64,000 nucleotides of DNA. Origin: Oceanobacillus sojae. GTDB taxonomy: Bacteria > Bacillota > Bacilli > Bacillales > Amphibacillaceae. Shown here one piece after another: positions 25,415-34,692 of this stretch (its first letter is position 1; every line of letters begins with the position of its first letter). The notes under the pieces are model-generated. The model saw nothing but the letters and a program-made list of their open reading frames with translations. It made no database searches and was not told where the DNA came from. The stretch lies in contig NZ_LT727813.1 in NCBI RefSeq assembly GCF_900162665.1, forward strand, positions 1,044,603 through 1,108,602. The letters run 5' to 3'. The position numbers and the translations under genes were made by a program.

Positions 25415-26710
25415 ATGACAAATCAAGAAAATAAAGGAAGCTTAGCAGCGTTATTGCCTCTACTTATTTTTGTGCTTTTATTTATTGGCACGGGCACAAT
25501 TACAGGGGACTTTTCCAATATGCCAATTAACGTTGCCATCATTATCGCGTCCGCTGTTGCGTTGGCAATGAATCGAAAAGAAAAGCTAACCGCTAAACTC
25601 GAAATATTCACCAAGGGTGCAGGACATCCCAATATTATGTTAATGGTTGTTATCTTTATTTTGGCAGGAGCATTTGCTCAAACCGCTTCAGAAATGGGAG
25701 CAGTTGAATCCACAGTTAATATGGGGCTGTCATTCATTCCAAGTAATTATTTGATGGTCGGCCTGTTTATTGTCGGCTGTTTTATCTCTCTTTCCATGGG
25801 GACGTCCATGGGAACGGTGGCTGCACTTGCCCCTATCGGCATCGGTATTGCTGAGCAGACAGGAATTCCCATCGCATTAGCGATGGGAACAGTCATAAGT
25901 GGTGCCATGTTCGGGGACAACCTGTCTATGATTTCAGATACAACTATTGCTGCCGTGCGCACACAGCATACAAAAATGAGCGATAAATTTAAGACAAACT
26001 TTTTTATCGTTTTACCAGGTGCAATGGTGACAGCTATTATTCTTTGGTTTCTTACACATGGAAACTCCGTCGAAACGCTTGGAGAATATCCTTATGAATT
26101 CATCCAGGTGTTGCCTTATCTTGTCGTTTTGGTCTGCGCTATTATAGGAATCCATGTCCTTATTGTTCTTTTCGGAGGAATTATTCTGGCTGGTATTATC
26201 GGACTGCTCAATGGTTCTTTTACTGGAACAGGACTGATTCAAGCCGTTTCTCAAGGTGTTTTAAACATGGAAGATATAGCATTAGTAGCTATCTTTATTG
26301 GCGGTATGATTGGTATTATTCAGCATAATGGCGGTATTCAGTGGCTGCTCAATGCTGTAACCAGCAGGATTAAAACAAAAAAAGGAGCAGAATTCGGTAT
26401 TGCCGGGCTAGTAAGTACGGCGGATATTGCAACAGCAAACAATACCATTTCCATTATTATGACGGGACCATTGGCAAAAAATATTGCCGATGAATATAAC
26501 GTTGATCCGCGAAAATCAGCCAGTCTGCTGGATATCTTTTCAGGCTGCTGGCAGGGTCTTGTTCCTTATGGCGGGCAAATGCTAGCAGCTGCCAGTCTTG
26601 CGGCTATTTCACCAGTCAGTATCATGCCATATGCCATTTATCCAATGACACTGGGGATTTGTGGTATAATTGCTATTTTAATTGGATTTCCCAAATTTAA
26701 AAAAAGCTAA
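25415..26710 (+). CDS. NhaC-family transporter, candidate methionine carrier (MetNhaC type)
   Basis: Membrane protein of 431 residues with about eleven helices and NhaC-type motifs (AQTASEMGAVES, GTSMGTVAALAPIGIGIAEQTG, GAMFGDNLSMISDTT). The NhaC family of Na+/H+ antiporters includes amino acid carriers; S-box-controlled members in Gram-positive bacteria have been proposed to take up methionine. It is preceded by AGGAGG at about eight bases and lies 47 bases after the SDR. The riboswitch supports a sulfur amino acid substrate, but this is an inference. Confidence 0.82.
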   Translation: MTNQENKGSLAALLPLLIFVLLFIGTGTITGDFSNMPINVAIIIASAVALAMNRKEKLTAKLEIFTKGAGHPNIMLMVVIFILAGAFAQTASEMGAVESTVNMGLSFIPSNYLMVGLFIVGCFISLSMGTSMGTVAALAPIGIGIAEQTGIPIALAMGTVISGAMFGDNLSMISDTTIAAVRTQHTKMSDKFKTNFFIVLPGAMVTAIILWFLTHGNSVETLGEYPYEFIQVLPYLVVLVCAIIGIHVLIVLFGGIILAGIIGLLNGSFTGTGLIQAVSQGVLNMEDIALVAIFIGGMIGIIQHNGGIQWLLNAVTSRIKTKKGAEFGIAGLVSTADIATANNTISIIMTGPLAKNIADEYNVDPRKSASLLDIFSGCWQGLVPYGGQMLAAASLAAISPVSIMPYAIYPMTLGICGIIAILIGFPKFKKS

Positions 26711-26769
26711 TACTAATAAAACAAGAAATTACATGTTAAAATAAAGAAAAAAGAAGGAGAGTATTAATT

Positions 26770-27237
26770 ATGGTAAAAGCAATGAATGTAGAAAGTTTTA
26801 ATCTGGATCATACAAAAGTGAAAGCACCTTATATCCGTTTGGCTGGAACAACAAAAGGGGCAAATGGAGATGTTATTTATAAGTATGACCTGCGTTTGAA
26901 GCAGCCGAATAAAGGACATATGGACATGCCTGCACTTCATTCACTGGAGCATCTAATGGCTGAATTAATTAGAAACCACCATGATACAGTAGTAGATTTT
27001 AGTCCAATGGGCTGCCAGACTGGATTCTATTTAACTATTTTAAACGATGACAACTATGATGCACTTCTGGAAACAGTAGAAAAAACACTAGAAGATGTAC
27101 TGAAAGCAGAAGAGGTTCCCGCATGTAATGAAGTTCAATGCGGCTGGGCTGCAAGCCACAGTTTAGAAGGCGCCAAAGAATTGGCAAAAGAGCTGCTGGA
27201 CCATAAAGATGAATGGCATAAGGTATTTGCAGAATAA
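26770..27237 (+). CDS. luxS: S-ribosylhomocysteine lyase LuxS
   Basis: Metalloenzyme of 155 residues that cleaves S-ribosylhomocysteine to homocysteine and DPD, the precursor of autoinducer-2. The metal ligands are in [10 protein letters not shown] (His57 and His61), with GCQTGFYL carrying the catalytic Cys (about 84) and CNEVQCGW the third ligand Cys. The length is normal for the family. AAGGAGAG precedes the ATG at 26770. It is the last gene of the operon under the SAM riboswitch and is followed by a terminator, so homocysteine recycling is tied to the SAM level. Confidence 0.96.
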   Translation: MVKAMNVESFNLDHTKVKAPYIRLAGTTKGANGDVIYKYDLRLKQPNKGHMDMPALHSLEHLMAELIRNHHDTVVDFSPMGCQTGFYLTILNDDNYDALLETVEKTLEDVLKAEEVPACNEVQCGWAASHSLEGAKELAKELLDHKDEWHKVFAE

Positions 27238-27253
27238 AGTGAAGAAAATTGTA

Positions 27254-27290
27254 AAAAGAAATCCGGGGCAAGCTCCGGGTTTTTTCTTTT
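27254..27290 (+). terminator. Terminator of the luxS operon
   Basis: A stem around CCGGGGC AA GCTCCGG (27263-27278) extended by AAAGAAA/TTTTCTTT, followed by a T-run. Confidence 0.85.
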
Positions 27291-27417
27291 CCTTCAAAAC
27301 ATCTCACCCCCTCTCACTCCAACTCCAATCTTTATATAATAAAATTCAACTTCTTCAAATTGTATCTCTATTATTTCTTTAGATATCATTACCTGCTTCA
27401 AAGCAAATAAAAAACTC

Positions 27418-27484
27418 AACTATCTTTTTATATAAGATAGTTGACAATTACCTTTTAATCAACTATAGTATATTACAAGATAGT
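27418..27484 (+). promoter_or_regulatory. padR promoter with overlapping operators
   Basis: TTGACA (27441-27446) and TATAGT (27464-27469) are separated by 17 bp. The palindrome ACTATCTT (27419-27426) / AAGATAGT (27434-27441) ends at the -35, and a second weaker pair ACTAT (27462-27466) / ATAGT (27480-27484) covers the -10 and start region. Autoregulation by the PadR protein is likely. Confidence 0.8.
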
Positions 27485-27498
27485 CAAGGAGGTACGAC

Positions 27499-27837
27499 AT
27501 GTCAGTATCTGATCAGATGATGAAGGGATTATTAGATGGAGCAATATTAGGTCTGATATCACAAGGCGAAACATATGGATATGAAATTTTAGAGAAGTTA
27601 AAAGAACGGGATTTCCCGGAAATCAGTGACGGAAGTATTTACCCTGTGCTTCTGCGTTTAAGTAAAAAAGGATATGTCCAAACCGAACTGAAAAAATCCG
27701 ATACAGGCGGTCCGAAACGAAAGTACTACACCATCACTGCTAAAGGCTTGGAAGAGTTGGAAGTATTTCGAAATAAATGGTCCTATCTGAATAAAGGGAT
27801 GAATAATTTGATGAGGAGTGTGGAGGATGCTAAGTAA
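27499..27837 (+). CDS. PadR-family transcriptional regulator
   Basis: Regulator of 112 residues with the PadR winged helix: LDGAILGLISQGETYGYEILEKL, the recognition segment DGSIYPVLLRLSKKGYV, and the wing GPKRKYYTITAKG. AAGGAGG lies seven bases before the ATG. The downstream gene (HAAS-domain membrane protein) overlaps its end by 11 bases, the usual pair in Bacilli where PadR represses its own operon. The matching operators are described at 27418-27484. Confidence 0.92.
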   Translation: MSVSDQMMKGLLDGAILGLISQGETYGYEILEKLKERDFPEISDGSIYPVLLRLSKKGYVQTELKKSDTGGPKRKYYTITAKGLEELEVFRNKWSYLNKGMNNLMRSVEDAK

Positions 27838-28600
27838 AGAAGCGGAAAATTTTTTGCTGAATTTACGTCTGGAATTAATCAGCCGCGGAAAAAACGAAAA
27901 AGACATCCAGGAAATGGAAGAAGAGCTGAGAGATCATTTAACCGAGGCAGAAGCAAATGGGCAACGGATCGAAAGCATTACAGGAGGCTCAGTAAAAGAC
28001 TATATCCGTTCTATCTCACAGGAGCTCCCACGGGAAAAAGGGTTAATTAAAAATGGAATTTTATTTATTATCTATATGCTCGGTGTATTTACGATCCCTA
28101 GGTTAATTAGTGGCGACTTCGAGTTAAATACAAGTGTTATTTTCTATAATCTTGGAATTTTAGCAATAGGAATATTAGGTACCTTACTTATTGTTAAAAA
28201 TGTAGCGCGCAGATATGGAGATAGCAAAAAAGCCTATATTATTATAGGAAGTTTTTCCATGTTTTTCTTTCTTGCAATGGTTGGCGGACAGTTTATCATT
28301 CGCAACTATTCAGGGATTATTCTCGCAGAAAGTAATCCCTCTGTAAATCTTATTATCGGGGCTATACTTTTGAGTGTTTTCATAGTTGGCGCTCTTATCA
28401 TGAAAAAATGGTTTTTTGCAGCCTTAATATTGTTAATCTCTTTACCTGAAATCATTGCTAAAATTGTAACTAACGGAAGCGGGCCGCAAAATGAATCCTA
28501 TTTAATCATTTCCGGCATTGTACTTATTATTGTTAATATTATTGTAATAGGATTTTTAATATACTCATCTAAGAAAGAGGATAAAAAGACATCTAATTAA
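27827..28600 (+). CDS. HAAS-domain membrane protein (PadR partner)
   Basis: Protein of 257 residues. The N-terminus (about 1-65) is a helical HAAS-type domain (LRLELISRGKNEKDIQEMEEELRDHLTEAEANG), followed by six or seven hydrophobic segments. These proteins are typically encoded after padR genes and are thought to bind a repressor or mediate signal sensing; the function is not proved. The frame has a GTG at 27818 that lies in the ribosome binding site; the ATG at 27827 is used and the coding regions overlap by 11 bases. A terminator follows. Confidence 0.78.
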   Translation: MLSKEAENFLLNLRLELISRGKNEKDIQEMEEELRDHLTEAEANGQRIESITGGSVKDYIRSISQELPREKGLIKNGILFIIYMLGVFTIPRLISGDFELNTSVIFYNLGILAIGILGTLLIVKNVARRYGDSKKAYIIIGSFSMFFFLAMVGGQFIIRNYSGIILAESNPSVNLIIGAILLSVFIVGALIMKKWFFAALILLISLPEIIAKIVTNGSGPQNESYLIISGIVLIIVNIIVIGFLIYSSKKEDKKTSN

Positions 28601-28684
28601 AGAAGATTTGGATAACGAATCGGCAGAGTAGCCAGAAATTAAATAGCGAGCACTGTTCCTTTGAATTAATAAAATATTTCGAGA

Positions 28685-28715
28685 AAGTTGGCGTAGTACG
28701 AAATAACGCCAACTT
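28685..28715 (+). terminator. Terminator of the padR/HAAS operon
   Basis: AAGTTGGCGT (28685-28694) pairs with ACGCCAACTT (28706-28715), and CACTTTATTTTTT follows. Confidence 0.87.
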
Positions 28716-28757
28716 CACTTTATTTTTTGAATCGTTTCGCCAGACTTGGTGGTCTAA

Positions 28758-28915
28758 TGAATACTCCCGCCACTTCATTTCTATTAAAATTTGAAGTGGG
28801 AGTTTCTGGGGTGTCGACTTTCAAGATGACGATTAACCTCCAGTGGGGTTGACACATTGGTGTGCTGAAAACACCCAACCCCGCTATCCCATTGGTCCTG
28901 CCTTTGGGACTACTT
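28758..28915 (-). mobile_element. Right end and candidate omega-RNA region of TnpB element 1
   Basis: On the minus strand this follows the tnpB stop. GAAGTGGGAGT (28793-28803) pairs with ACTTC and ACTCCC (28763-28776). The 12-mer TTGAAGTGGGAG (28791-28802) is also found at the right end of the second TnpB element (42003-42014). Both elements have TTCA after the distal arm, here 28758-28761, the candidate boundary. Such ends are the 3' part of the guide RNA of IS200/IS605-type TnpB. Confidence 0.65.
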
Positions 28916-30010
28916 TTATTTTACCTTTAAAGATACCGGGCTTCGTAAAGCCTCGATATTGGAAAAGCTGTGACGAAACGCATCTTTAAAAATTTTTCGC
29001 ATAATATTTGCAGCACCATTTACATCTGCATTGATGCGTTCTTTATTTTTCGAAAGGTAAAGCCCGCGTTTAATACGCTTCCCTGAAAATACAGCATTTT
29101 CATTCTTCTGACCATAAACCGGGATGTCATCGTTATCGAGAAAGCTTGCCTTCGACGTATAAGATTCTTCTGTCAACACCACGGTTATTCCCTGCTTCTC
29201 TGCTTTGTATGTGATCATTTGTGTAAGCAGAGTGTGCGGGAGGCTTGTAAAGGATTGGTTATTCCTTTTTCTCATAGCGGCGTGTTGCTTCCAATCTTTA
29301 TTTTTCCCGATAATAATTGTATCAATATCCTCTTCCAAGGCTATTTTTACGATTTGAAAACTGGCTTTATGAAAGAGATCTTTGATTTGAAGAAATCGTT
29401 TTTGACTGATTTTCTCCAAACGGTTGGATGTAAAAGTACCTTCGTTGGCTTTTTTTCCTTGTCGAAGGATACCCGTGTAATAGGCCTTTAACTGATTATA
29501 GCGTTGATTGACGGATTTGACATTTTTGCCCTTCACTAAGACGGCTCTTTTGCCGGTATTCATGACGATGGTTGCAAGATTATCAATACCTAAATCAACA
29601 GCTAAAAAACGATTTTTTGATTCTTTCTTCTCTGCTTCTATAGGAATCTGAAAAACTAACTCTACAACATAATGTCTATACTTTGGGACCACCCGAACCT
29701 GCTTGAGTTTCCCTTCTGAATAACCTAATTTCCCAATGTTCAGACATAATTTTGTTTTAGGAAACTTCAAGAATTTGTTACCTTTTACCACACAATCCTG
29801 GTTGGAAAAGACGACTTCTTTTTCTTTTAACCGACAATATGACGGTATGTTAGGCCGTGCTTTGAACTTTATGGGGTTCTTTTTATACGCACGCAAACTG
29901 CCATAAAAGGCTTTCCAGTTTTGAAAAACTGTTCTCATGATGCCTTGACTTGATTGGATCGGCAGGGAGATGAAGCAACTTTTATATGTTTTATACTGCA
30001 AGGGTATCAA
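28916..30010 (-). pseudogene. tnpB: TnpB (IS200/IS605 family) without zinc finger, 5'-truncated
   Basis: Frame of 364 codons for the RuvC half of a TnpB. RuvC-I is AVDLGIDNL, and the last acidic residue is in INADVNGAANIMRK. The segment EESYTSKASFLDNDDIP replaces the usual YTSQxCSxCG zinc finger, and IIIGKNKDWK stands where the middle Glu is expected, so the middle acid may be the Glu of EESYTS. Related full proteins have 50-70 more residues at the N-terminus. Here the frame opens with a TTG directly behind the paiB remnant, with no ribosome binding site, so it is probably not a functional gene. Confidence 0.8.
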
Positions 30011-30011
30011 A

Positions 30012-30077
30012 ATGCCAGTTGACGAATTCGAAAATCACTTTTGAATCCGTGATTTTAAAACGCTTCGGTATATACAT
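30012..30077 (-). pseudogene. paiB: paiB N-terminal remnant
   Basis: AAGGAAGG and an ATG at 30077 begin MYIPKRFKITDSKVIFEFVN, the start of PaiB (FMN-binding negative regulator of sporulation and degradative enzyme genes). The frame stops after about 28 codons, where the DNA changes to TnpB sequence. No remainder of paiB was found in the bases below 28916. It follows paiA by 24 bases, so a paiAB operon existed and has been cut by or next to the mobile element. Confidence 0.7.
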
Positions 30078-30101
30078 AGCCGCCTTCCTTTATGAATATA
30101 T

Positions 30102-30641
<540 letters not shown>

Positions 30642-31094
30642 TTAATACTTTCGCTTGTTTCCTTTCTTCACAAACTCCCAGTCCACCTCAATATTTTTCC
30701 GGACCTTTTCGAGTAAATGAACCAGCTTTTCCGCCTCTTTTTCTGTCAGCCCTTCTAAAGCTACCTGATTGGAGTAATCATTTTCCTTTTTAATCATCGG
30801 ATAGATCCGTTCTCCTTTTTCCGTTGGTAGCAGCCTCTTTATCTTTCTGTTATCTGCATCCGCTGTTTTTTGAATAAAATTGTTTTCCTCCAGCTTTTTG
30901 ATAGCGCGTGCCGCTGTAGTTCGGTCTACTTTGATCATTTCTGCAAGCTTTTCCTGAATAATACCCGGGTTTTCACAGATACGGACCAGATATAAATATT
31001 GGCCCTTGGTAAGGTCATATTCTTTAAATTCGATATTACTGATAGAGTCAAGCGCTCTCGCAATCATTCCAATTTCACGCAGGATTTCTGCCAC
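30642..31094 (-). CDS. MarR-family transcriptional regulator
   Basis: Regulator of 150 residues with the MarR winged helix: LTKGQYLYLVRICENPGIIQEKLAEMIKVDRTTAARAIKKLEENNFI and the wing ADNRKIKRLLPTEKG. It heads the operon with paiA and the paiB remnant. The inverted repeat at 31133-31164 lies just upstream of its ATG and is likely its operator. The ligand is unknown. Confidence 0.9.
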   Translation of the reverse strand: MAEILREIGMIARALDSISNIEFKEYDLTKGQYLYLVRICENPGIIQEKLAEMIKVDRTTAARAIKKLEENNFIQKTADADNRKIKRLLPTEKGERIYPMIKKENDYSNQVALEGLTEKEAEKLVHLLEKVRKNIEVDWEFVKKGNKRKY

Positions 31095-31132
31095 ATTTTC
31101 ACCCCCGGCTCTTTGTTATATATAAATTTTAA

Positions 31133-31164
31133 TTGATTTTTGTTGTATTCACAACAAAAATCAA
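31133..31164. promoter_or_regulatory. Long palindrome between marR and the ABC operon
   Basis: TTGATTTTTGTTGT (31133-31146) and ACAACAAAAATCAA (31151-31164) form a perfect 14-bp inverted repeat with a 4-bp centre, 39 bases before the MarR start and 121 bases before the ABC operon. This is the expected place and shape for a MarR operator controlling both directions. Confidence 0.75.
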
Positions 31165-31284
31165 ACAAAATAAATGTTATTGTAAAAACAACTATATAAA
31201 ACGCTTACATTCCCATGTTACAATAAAACAGATGTGGAAAATTAAAACTTTTCTGACATACATTGTTCATATAGGAGGATAGAA

Positions 31285-32433
31285 ATGTTCCGATTAATGA
31301 AAACCATTTTTCTGGTTGAACGAAAGAATTTAAAGTTCAGGTCGATTATTCTTATTTTAATTCTCTTCATCATTGGTTCTTTCGTTTACTTGGAAAACAG
31401 TCAATTTAGAGAACTCGAACCTGGGACTGCTGCTGAAGTTGTTGCATTGAACTCAGCTTTAGACCAGTTCAGAAACGTCGATGCTACCGATTCTGATGTT
31501 GCATCACCGCTATATCGGAATCTGATCAGCCAATCAAGTCATCTGGCTAACAGAACGCTGGGGTTATTGATGGACGACCAAGACACATACATAAAAGGAG
31601 CCATTGAGCTCACAAAAGTACGGGATGAGGTCTATACTATGGACGGCTTTGAGGATGTTGCCCAGTTTATCCCTACATACCGGCAAAATCAGCTGGATCA
31701 TGCACTTTTTACAGAAATTCACAATCAGGAAGAAAGACTGCTTGTACATAATTTTAACTTTCCAACGTACATTATTCTGTTTCTATTTGCATTAGGCTAC
31801 GGCTGGTACTTATTAGTTGGCATCTTCTCATCTGATATCCTGTTGGATGAGACGAATCATAAATCTCTTGTTAATGGTTATCCTCTCTCCATTGCTTCTA
31901 AACTATTTGCAAAGCTGTTAAGCTATTTTCTTTTTGTTTTTATCTGTTTAGTTTTGACCTTCACCATTGCTATCACTTCAGCTGCTGTATTTTACAATTT
32001 TGATTTAAATTATCCTGTAGCCTTATTTAACGGGAATTATCTGGCAATACCCGTCTGGCAGTACATAGGTATCTCCTTTCTTTATTTATCATGCCTATCA
32101 CTCATGGCAATCGCCATCTCTATTCTGTTAAATTACTGCTTTAAAAATCTGTATATGATTATCTTTGTACACTTTTTTGTCTTTTTTATTGTATACCTGC
32201 TTCCAGTTTTGGGAGAATGGATGAGCTTTTTGCCTTTTAATTATTTTAATTTCCAAACTGTCGCTGACGGAAGTGTTTCAGAAATGACAGGTAATACAGC
32301 AATCACATTAACCAATGGATTTCTCACAATACTCCTCAGCCTTCTCATTATATTTCTCTTCATTTATTGGCAGTTTCATCGGAGTCAAACGAAATATAGC
32401 CGATTGAAGGATGATAAAGGAGGGATCTCATGA
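31285..32433 (+). CDS. ABC-2-type transporter permease subunit
   Basis: Membrane protein of 382 residues with an N-terminal helix (about 18-36), an extracellular domain (about 40-155) and five C-terminal helices. The arrangement is typical of ABC-2 exporter permeases. AGGAGG lies before the ATG, and the stop overlaps the next permease by four bases. Substrate unknown; small peptide, lantibiotic or drug export are all possible. Confidence 0.8.
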   Translation: MFRLMKTIFLVERKNLKFRSIILILILFIIGSFVYLENSQFRELEPGTAAEVVALNSALDQFRNVDATDSDVASPLYRNLISQSSHLANRTLGLLMDDQDTYIKGAIELTKVRDEVYTMDGFEDVAQFIPTYRQNQLDHALFTEIHNQEERLLVHNFNFPTYIILFLFALGYGWYLLVGIFSSDILLDETNHKSLVNGYPLSIASKLFAKLLSYFLFVFICLVLTFTIAITSAAVFYNFDLNYPVALFNGNYLAIPVWQYIGISFLYLSCLSLMAIAISILLNYCFKNLYMIIFVHFFVFFIVYLLPVLGEWMSFLPFNYFNFQTVADGSVSEMTGNTAITLTNGFLTILLSLLIIFLFIYWQFHRSQTKYSRLKDDKGGIS

Positions 32434-33629
32434 TTGGGTATATTCGCTGGGAGCTGAAAGTATTTTTCAGCAATCGGAAAAATATCATATTATTTATCTT
32501 ATTATTACTGGCAAGTCTCTACTACGCACTTTATCTGGCACCAGATTATCAGCCGATTGAATCCGTTAATAAAAATGAAATCGAAGCAAGATATGAAGAC
32601 CGGCAAGAATTCCTGGATAATGTGGAAATTCGGGAGGGGTCTCATCCAATGACCGTATTCTCGTACCAAGTTTTTCCCGAATGGAATGAATATGACGGCA
32701 CACGTCTAGACGCCTTAGCTGCAGGAGACTTACACACATACGCTGAAGCAACATCTCATTGGTATTCCTATTCAGACGACATCATTTTTGCATCCGGCCG
32801 GGACTTCTTCTTACGTTATACTACAGGCTACTATACGTACGGAAATAATTTTTCACATTCAGATGGGCATTACGCCTATCTATCATCCGCTGAGAGATAC
32901 GGAAAATATGCAAACGCATCCTATGATTTAAGCATCCAGGTTTTTGAAGAACGTACAGCACTGCAAACACTTCAGAGACTTTTAACTTCCAGTCTTCCCT
33001 ATATTCTGCTAATTGTTTGTCTGTTTTTAAGTAATGATATTGTGATGAAGGACAGGCATCATCTGAGTATAGTAAATGGATTTCCGCTGACGCCCTTTAA
33101 GCGGCTGATGCTGAAAGGATTGGTGGCCTTATTAGGCAGTTTAACATCGCTTATCGTTTTAGCTCCTGCGTTTCTGGTTATCGGTTTTCGGGAAGGATTT
33201 GGGACGCTGTCTCTCCCGGTTGTGAGATACCATTTTGAATTCTTAAACTTAGGAACATATGAAAGCATGTCCATGGGCTTATTTTTAGTTCAGAGCTTTG
33301 TCATGATTTTACTGTGGTTCACGATCATTATCAGCCTTGTATTATTGATGAGTATTGTCTTAAAAAATGAGTTTATTAATCTGACCATCGGTATCATCTT
33401 ATTTATTGAAGCAACTTATTATCAAAGAGGGGCAATTATTGATAACTGGCTGAGCTATCTGCCGACCTCTTATGTACAAATAGGGAATATCGTCAGCGGG
33501 TATAGACAGTATATCCTGGCTATTGATTCCGTAACCATGATAAAAGGACAGCTCGTGTTTCTTGCTGCAGCTCTGCTTATTATTTTACTTATCTGGTTGG
33601 TAAGCAGAATTAAAAGGTTGGAAATTTAA
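32430..33629 (+). CDS. ABC-2-type transporter permease subunit
   Basis: Membrane protein of 399 residues with an N-terminal helix (about 15-33), a soluble extracellular loop with many Tyr and acidic residues (about 40-175), and six C-terminal helices. It is a distant relative of the preceding permease with the same layout (RHHLSIVNGFPLTPFKRLMLK in place of TNHKSLVNGYPLSIASKLF), so the two probably form a heterodimer. ATGA overlap with the upstream gene. Confidence 0.8.
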   Translation: MIGYIRWELKVFFSNRKNIILFILLLLASLYYALYLAPDYQPIESVNKNEIEARYEDRQEFLDNVEIREGSHPMTVFSYQVFPEWNEYDGTRLDALAAGDLHTYAEATSHWYSYSDDIIFASGRDFFLRYTTGYYTYGNNFSHSDGHYAYLSSAERYGKYANASYDLSIQVFEERTALQTLQRLLTSSLPYILLIVCLFLSNDIVMKDRHHLSIVNGFPLTPFKRLMLKGLVALLGSLTSLIVLAPAFLVIGFREGFGTLSLPVVRYHFEFLNLGTYESMSMGLFLVQSFVMILLWFTIIISLVLLMSIVLKNEFINLTIGIILFIEATYYQRGAIIDNWLSYLPTSYVQIGNIVSGYRQYILAIDSVTMIKGQLVFLAAALLIILLIWLVSRIKRLEI

Positions 33630-33651
33630 TGAGAAAGCTGGGAGGTATACA

Positions 33652-34557
33652 ATGATTCAATTAAATAATATTGTCGTACAATTTGGAGATAAAAAGGTAT
33701 TGAATGGGATAACCGCTTCCTTTCAGCCCGGTGAAATCATAGGGCTGGTTGCACCTAATGGAACCGGGAAATCGACACTTCTTAATGTGTTAATGAATTA
33801 CGTTACACCGGGAAAGGGAGAGGTGACCTTCAAAGAAAGCTACCGATATATTAATAAGAAAAAAGAAGCATATATCCGGTCACTGATTACCATGATGCCT
33901 GATCAAAGTGATTTATACAGCCACCTGAATGGCGTTGATCATTTAAATATTTACCGACAGATGTGGCATCGCTCCTCCATTGATCCAGACCAGGTCATAC
34001 AGAGGTTAAACATGCCTCATTACATTAAAGATAAAACCTATCAATATTCCTTAGGTATGCGGCAGAGGCTGTGTTTTGCCATGCAGATTGTGGCTAACAC
34101 AAATTATATGCTAATGGATGAGGTAATGAATGGGCTTGATCCTGATAATGTAGAGCTTATTTCCAAGCTGCTGGAGGAAAAAAAGAAAGAAGGAAAAATT
34201 ATTATTATTGCCTCTCACCTTTTAGAAAACCTTGAAAAATATGCAGATCGCATTCTTTTTCTAAAGGAGGGAGAATTTATCTATACAAGAGATTACCGGG
34301 AAAAGGCTCCAGATGATACTGTATTTCTGAAGTTCAGTTCAAGGGAAAACGAGAAGGTCATAGAAGAGATAAAGGCTTTCATACCGGATTTGGATTATAA
34401 AGAGCTTGCGAACGAGCGCGTGATTATGGATGTTCATCAATTTTCAGAGGAGCAGAATTTACAGCTTCAAGAGCATTTGAAAAATAATGTGCAGATTAAA
34501 ATGGAAATTGGTCCGCTAGATCTTTTGGACCGTTACAGCTTGTATTATAGCAGTTAG
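33652..34557 (+). CDS. ABC transporter ATP-binding protein
   Basis: ATPase of 301 residues with Walker A GLVAPNGTGKST, a signature YSLGMRQRLCFAMQ, and Walker B YMLMDEVMNGLDP followed by an H-loop SHLLENL. The signature lacks the usual second Gly (LSGGQ), as in many ABC-2 drug or lantibiotic exporters. The C-terminal part (about 215-300) is a small regulatory extension. GGGAGG precedes the ATG. With the two permeases it makes a complete exporter. Confidence 0.9.
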   Translation: MIQLNNIVVQFGDKKVLNGITASFQPGEIIGLVAPNGTGKSTLLNVLMNYVTPGKGEVTFKESYRYINKKKEAYIRSLITMMPDQSDLYSHLNGVDHLNIYRQMWHRSSIDPDQVIQRLNMPHYIKDKTYQYSLGMRQRLCFAMQIVANTNYMLMDEVMNGLDPDNVELISKLLEEKKKEGKIIIIASHLLENLEKYADRILFLKEGEFIYTRDYREKAPDDTVFLKFSSRENEKVIEEIKAFIPDLDYKELANERVIMDVHQFSEEQNLQLQEHLKNNVQIKMEIGPLDLLDRYSLYYSS

Positions 34558-34571
34558 ATATGAGCGGATAG

Positions 34572-34610
34572 CCTAATGCCTTATCACCTAGTTCATGATG
34601 CGGCATTAGG
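34572..34610 (+). terminator. Terminator of the ABC-2 exporter operon
   Basis: CCTAATGCC (34572-34580) pairs with GGCATTAGG (34602-34610), followed by TTTGTATTTA. Confidence 0.75.
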
Positions 34611-34692
34611 TTTGTATTTATATAGAATCCTGTTATCAGCTTATATAAATATCCGTTATACATAAGAATTTCATCAGAAGGAGGAATATGAT

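Noticed and set aside
28593-28778. Downstream half of paiB next to TnpB element 1
   Set aside because: The minus-strand frame does not resemble the PaiB C-terminus; it overlaps the HAAS terminator.
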